This document shows, one piece after another, positions 62,301-64,000 of a DNA stretch of 64,000 nt. Source of the DNA: an uncultured Pedobacter sp. (GTDB taxonomy: Bacteria > Bacteroidota > Bacteroidia > Sphingobacteriales > Sphingobacteriaceae); NCBI RefSeq assembly GCF_946480185.1, contig NZ_CAMLIG010000021.1:10638-74637 (forward strand). Reading direction: 5' to 3'. The position numbers and the translations under genes were made by a program. The notes beneath the pieces were generated by a model that ran no database searches, was not told where the DNA came from, and worked only from the letters and a program-made list of their open reading frames with translations. Position 1 is the stretch's first letter. Every line of letters begins with the position of its first letter.

Positions 62301-63483
62301 TTTGCCCGAAGGCGATATTTCGTTATGTATAGATGGAACTGAGGAAAAAAACGGGCTAAAAATTACTTTAAAGGATACGGGAATTGGTATGGAAAAGTCC
62401 GTTACAGAACATATTTTTGAACGCTTTTTCCAAGACGATACAAAGGGAGAAATACTAAATCAAGGCAGTGGTATCGGTTTAGCGATTACAAAAGAGTTTG
62501 TGAGGTTACACGGAGGTTCTATAGAAGTAGAAAGCGTATCCGGAAAAGGATCGGCTTTTATCATTTATTTGCCTTTAGTAAAACATGACGATAAACTTTT
62601 GCTAGAAGAGCATGCTGTGAGCCTTGGCGGAGAACTCATTCCTGGGGAGCTTACAACTGAACAAACAAACAGCGAAGACGATTTCGAAAAAAATCTTCAT
62701 CAGCCAGTAATACTTTTGGTTGAAGACAATGAGGATTTTCGCTTTTATCTTAGAGATAACCTTAAGAAACACTATAAAATTGTTGAAGCTAGTGACGGTA
62801 AAGACGGTTGGCAAAAAGTGCTTTCTACACACCCAGACTTAGTAGTGAGTGATATTAGTATGCCATTTGTTACCGGTACAGAACTTTGCGAGAAAATAAA
62901 ATCCGATAAAAGAACTAACCATATTCCTGTACTTCTGCTAACAGCACTCACCGCAGAAGAGGACCAATTAATGGGGCTAAATAAAGGAGCCAATGATTAC
63001 ATGTCTAAGCCGTTTAATCTCGAAATTTTGAACGCAAAAATCCGTAACCTGCTTAAATTAAATGAGAGTCTAAAAATTACATATAGTAAACGGATAAAAG
63101 TTGATACTCCTGAGATTGAGATTGAGTTAGAGAGTGAAAAATTATTGAACAAGGTGATTCAATATGTGGAAGCTAACCTTACTAATTCGCAACTTTCTGT
63201 GGAAGAGTTGAGTCGTCATCTAGGAATGAGCCGGGGCTCTTTATATACAAAAATTCTAGAGTTTACAGGGGAAAGCCCCGTCAACTATATCCGATCTATA
63301 AAGTTGGATAAAGCAATAGTTTTACTTGAAAAAAGTGAACTCAATATTTCCCAGATTAGTTATGCGGTAGGTTTTGCCGCTCCTAATTATTTTGCGAGGG
63401 CATTTAAAAGTAAATTTAATATGTTGCCGTCAGAGTATATGGTGTTTAAGCGAAATAACAAAGGTTCCGAAAAAGATCATTAA
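59368..63483 (+). CDS. Hybrid two-component system (HTCS) regulator of the xylan locus
   Basis: 1371 residues in one chain. Signal peptide (about 1-24); periplasmic two-component propeller repeats (about 30-690) with motifs such as GNLWLATNNGLS and GEIWVGTEEGLN; a Y_Y_Y domain (about 700-785); one transmembrane helix (about 790-808). Next come HisKA with His857 in NISHEFRTP, HATPase (about 965-1080; GSGIGLAITKEFV), a receiver with Asp1162 in VVSDISMPFVTG, and a C-terminal AraC DNA-binding domain (about 1265-1365; LSVEELSRHLGMSRGSLYTKI). HTCS proteins bind an oligosaccharide in the periplasm and activate their polysaccharide locus. The xylan genes all lie just upstream, so this is the likely activator. 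Confidence 0.95.
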   Translation: MFIKQLKLYLVGIFLIFNAIDGIAQDESLNFTNINSRDGLSSNNVNAMLKDRNGFMWFATEDGLNKFDGQHFTIYRHIATNINSLSSNEINDLYEDQKGTLWVVTAAGLMSYNQTTDSFIDYPSEHKNGIISVTSDKDGKIWVAAYDGLTILNPETKQLEPLKIKSDFEKQILTIPLIKVFIDTRNRVWICSREGLYQYLDKKGTVTRFYPFDNSTDHTVQSIYEDEKGNLWLATNNGLSMMRSDGKGFVNYRYDPNDKNTINSNIVYAIAGDKNGEIWVGTEEGLNIIDPTTKNVRRIERSSRNNYSLKGKAVKSILIDKQGIYWVASYRSGVSKYDKNLAFFNWVPSNHYDPLGLNAPLVTSFVQSDENSVYVGTDGGGLSLFDIPTRTFRHISLSKRKDDKLSILAMEKVGSDIWIGTYLEGLFIYNTKTGSCKQIKSSSGSQSLNDNNIFCVKKDSRGNVWVGTNGKGVTCYDLTAHKVEHFNNSETGKHKININGYIRSIEEDGKGNIWIGTVGSGIAIYNPTTGDTRMVSEGSGELSSDNVITIYCSKDGMVFIGSIGGGLTIYDNNANKFTTYSEQNGLANSIVYKILEDNSGKIWLSTNKGISSFDVETKKIKNYFYYNGIPRSPFVMGAGLKFTDGRLFFGSTDGFNYFNPAKLFTNKNVPLVVLTDLKIANQSIKPSEDGEIQKDISVAKEINLDYKQNFSLSFVALNYTSPEENRYFYKLDNFDKDWNSVGSSNTAVYTNLDPGEYTFRVRASSDSGEWNSKETTIKIYVKPPFWLTYYAYALYFLIIAGTLWGIRYLGIQKLKAKFAVEQERIKAQQIIEEERREADRQHEFDQLKINFLTNISHEFRTPISLIMGPVDQLLQEEVSSEKSSQLKMVRRNARRLLNLVNQLLDFRNIKQKEQKLNATDGDFISFAKDVAESFKDLAERKRINFNFKSSIMAYPTSFDQEKVERILFNLLSNAFKFTLPEGDISLCIDGTEEKNGLKITLKDTGIGMEKSVTEHIFERFFQDDTKGEILNQGSGIGLAITKEFVRLHGGSIEVESVSGKGSAFIIYLPLVKHDDKLLLEEHAVSLGGELIPGELTTEQTNSEDDFEKNLHQPVILLVEDNEDFRFYLRDNLKKHYKIVEASDGKDGWQKVLSTHPDLVVSDISMPFVTGTELCEKIKSDKRTNHIPVLLLTALTAEEDQLMGLNKGANDYMSKPFNLEILNAKIRNLLKLNESLKITYSKRIKVDTPEIEIELESEKLLNKVIQYVEANLTNSQLSVEELSRHLGMSRGSLYTKILEFTGESPVNYIRSIKLDKAIVLLEKSELNISQISYAVGFAAPNYFARAFKSKFNMLPSEYMVFKRNNKGSEKDH

Positions 63484-64000
63484 CAAATTTGATTAATTTA
63501 ATGGTGGATGAGTAATCGCCCCCTATAGCTCTAGTTTATTTCTGCTGAAACATTGGCAATCTATTTCGTCTTTTACTTTACAATCGCATTCACCTGTTGA
63601 TAAACAACAAAATTTAGTCTGATTTTTTGTTATTCTATGAGTTATGTACTTAAAAATCAAATGGTAATAGCTTATGCTTTGTTGCGGTTTTGGCGTGTTT
63701 GTTTTAATAAACTATTAGGAATAAATACGTGTCGTAAATTAAACCTTGTTGCAAAATAGTGATGCTTCGGGTAGGCGTACTTTAATTGATGTAGAAAATT
63801 TTAATGAACTGTGTTATTACACAATTAAATCCACCGATTATATGCTAGATAACTAGTTTGTCAAAAGTGTTTTTTAAACAAATTATCACTTATTTTAACA
63901 CAAAAACCCTCTTTATTTAACTTTAAATGATGGTTGAACAAATCCCTCACTAATTTGTACATCAGTGCTATCTACGGATATTCGTTTCCAATTACATTTG
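63484..64000. other. Non-coding tail after the HTCS gene
   Basis: 517 nt with no supported gene. The last part contains ATTTGTAC-ATCA at about 63954-63965, which partly resembles the candidate HTCS motif, so it could be the promoter region of a further xylan-locus gene beyond the window. No T-run hairpin directly after HTCS was found. Confidence 0.4.

Overview
The window comes from the chromosome of a Bacteroidota bacterium, most likely a Pedobacter-like member of the Sphingobacteriaceae. The evidence is a SprA gliding/type IX secretion translocon gene, a hybrid two-component system (HTCS) beside a xylan-degradation gene set, AT-rich composition, weak Shine-Dalgarno sites, and several exact matches to the Bacteroidota -7 promoter element TAnnTTTG. 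No rRNA, tRNA, CRISPR array, phage or intact insertion sequence was recognised.

Layout. (1) 1-14 kb: the 3' part of sprA, then housekeeping and small-molecule genes: DoxX, cupin and methyltransferase, acyl-CoA dehydrogenase, HopJ-like, a thiamine-pyrophosphokinase-like protein with GNAT, YugP-type metallopeptidase, ketoacyl synthase III. (2) 14-18.6 kb: a TetR-TolC-EmrA-EmrB drug-efflux operon with a palindromic operator over its promoter. (3) 18.8-24.3 kb: an AhpC/AhpD peroxide-defence pair of Mycobacterium type, a secreted YncE propeller, a small EamA transporter, a sterol-desaturase-family protein and a degenerate PAP2 protein. (4) 24.4-31.5 kb: a second tripartite efflux operon (TolC, a very short adaptor, an RND pump) ending in its own response regulator and histidine kinase. 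(5) 31.6-39.7 kb: an L-fucose utilisation locus: IclR regulator divergent from FucP permease, mutarotase, UxaA-type dehydratase, SDR, GH29 alpha-L-fucosidase, FAH-family hydrolase and a second SDR. (6) 40-63.5 kb: a xylan-utilisation locus: GH43, GH3, GH11, GH8, GH43, GH43, GH10, GH43 and a 1371-residue HTCS. It is interrupted by a six-gene minus-strand operon led by an AraC regulator and by an orphan gene of unknown function.

How the genes work together. GH11 and GH10 endoxylanases cut xylan. GH8 trims xylo-oligomers from the reducing end, and GH43 and GH3 enzymes release xylose and arabinose. The HTCS probably senses an oligosaccharide in the periplasm, and a motif shared by three xylan promoters is a candidate binding site for it. 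The fucose operon releases fucose with GH29, imports it with FucP, and probably oxidises it without phosphorylation to pyruvate and lactate.

The least explained part is 55.0-55.96 kb. Two separate tandem arrays with an exact 11-bp period lie upstream of a 237-residue protein of no recognised family. Other points of interest are an SDR lacking its catalytic lysine, an RND adaptor lacking the TolC-contacting hairpin, and three genes whose promoters predict leaderless mRNAs.
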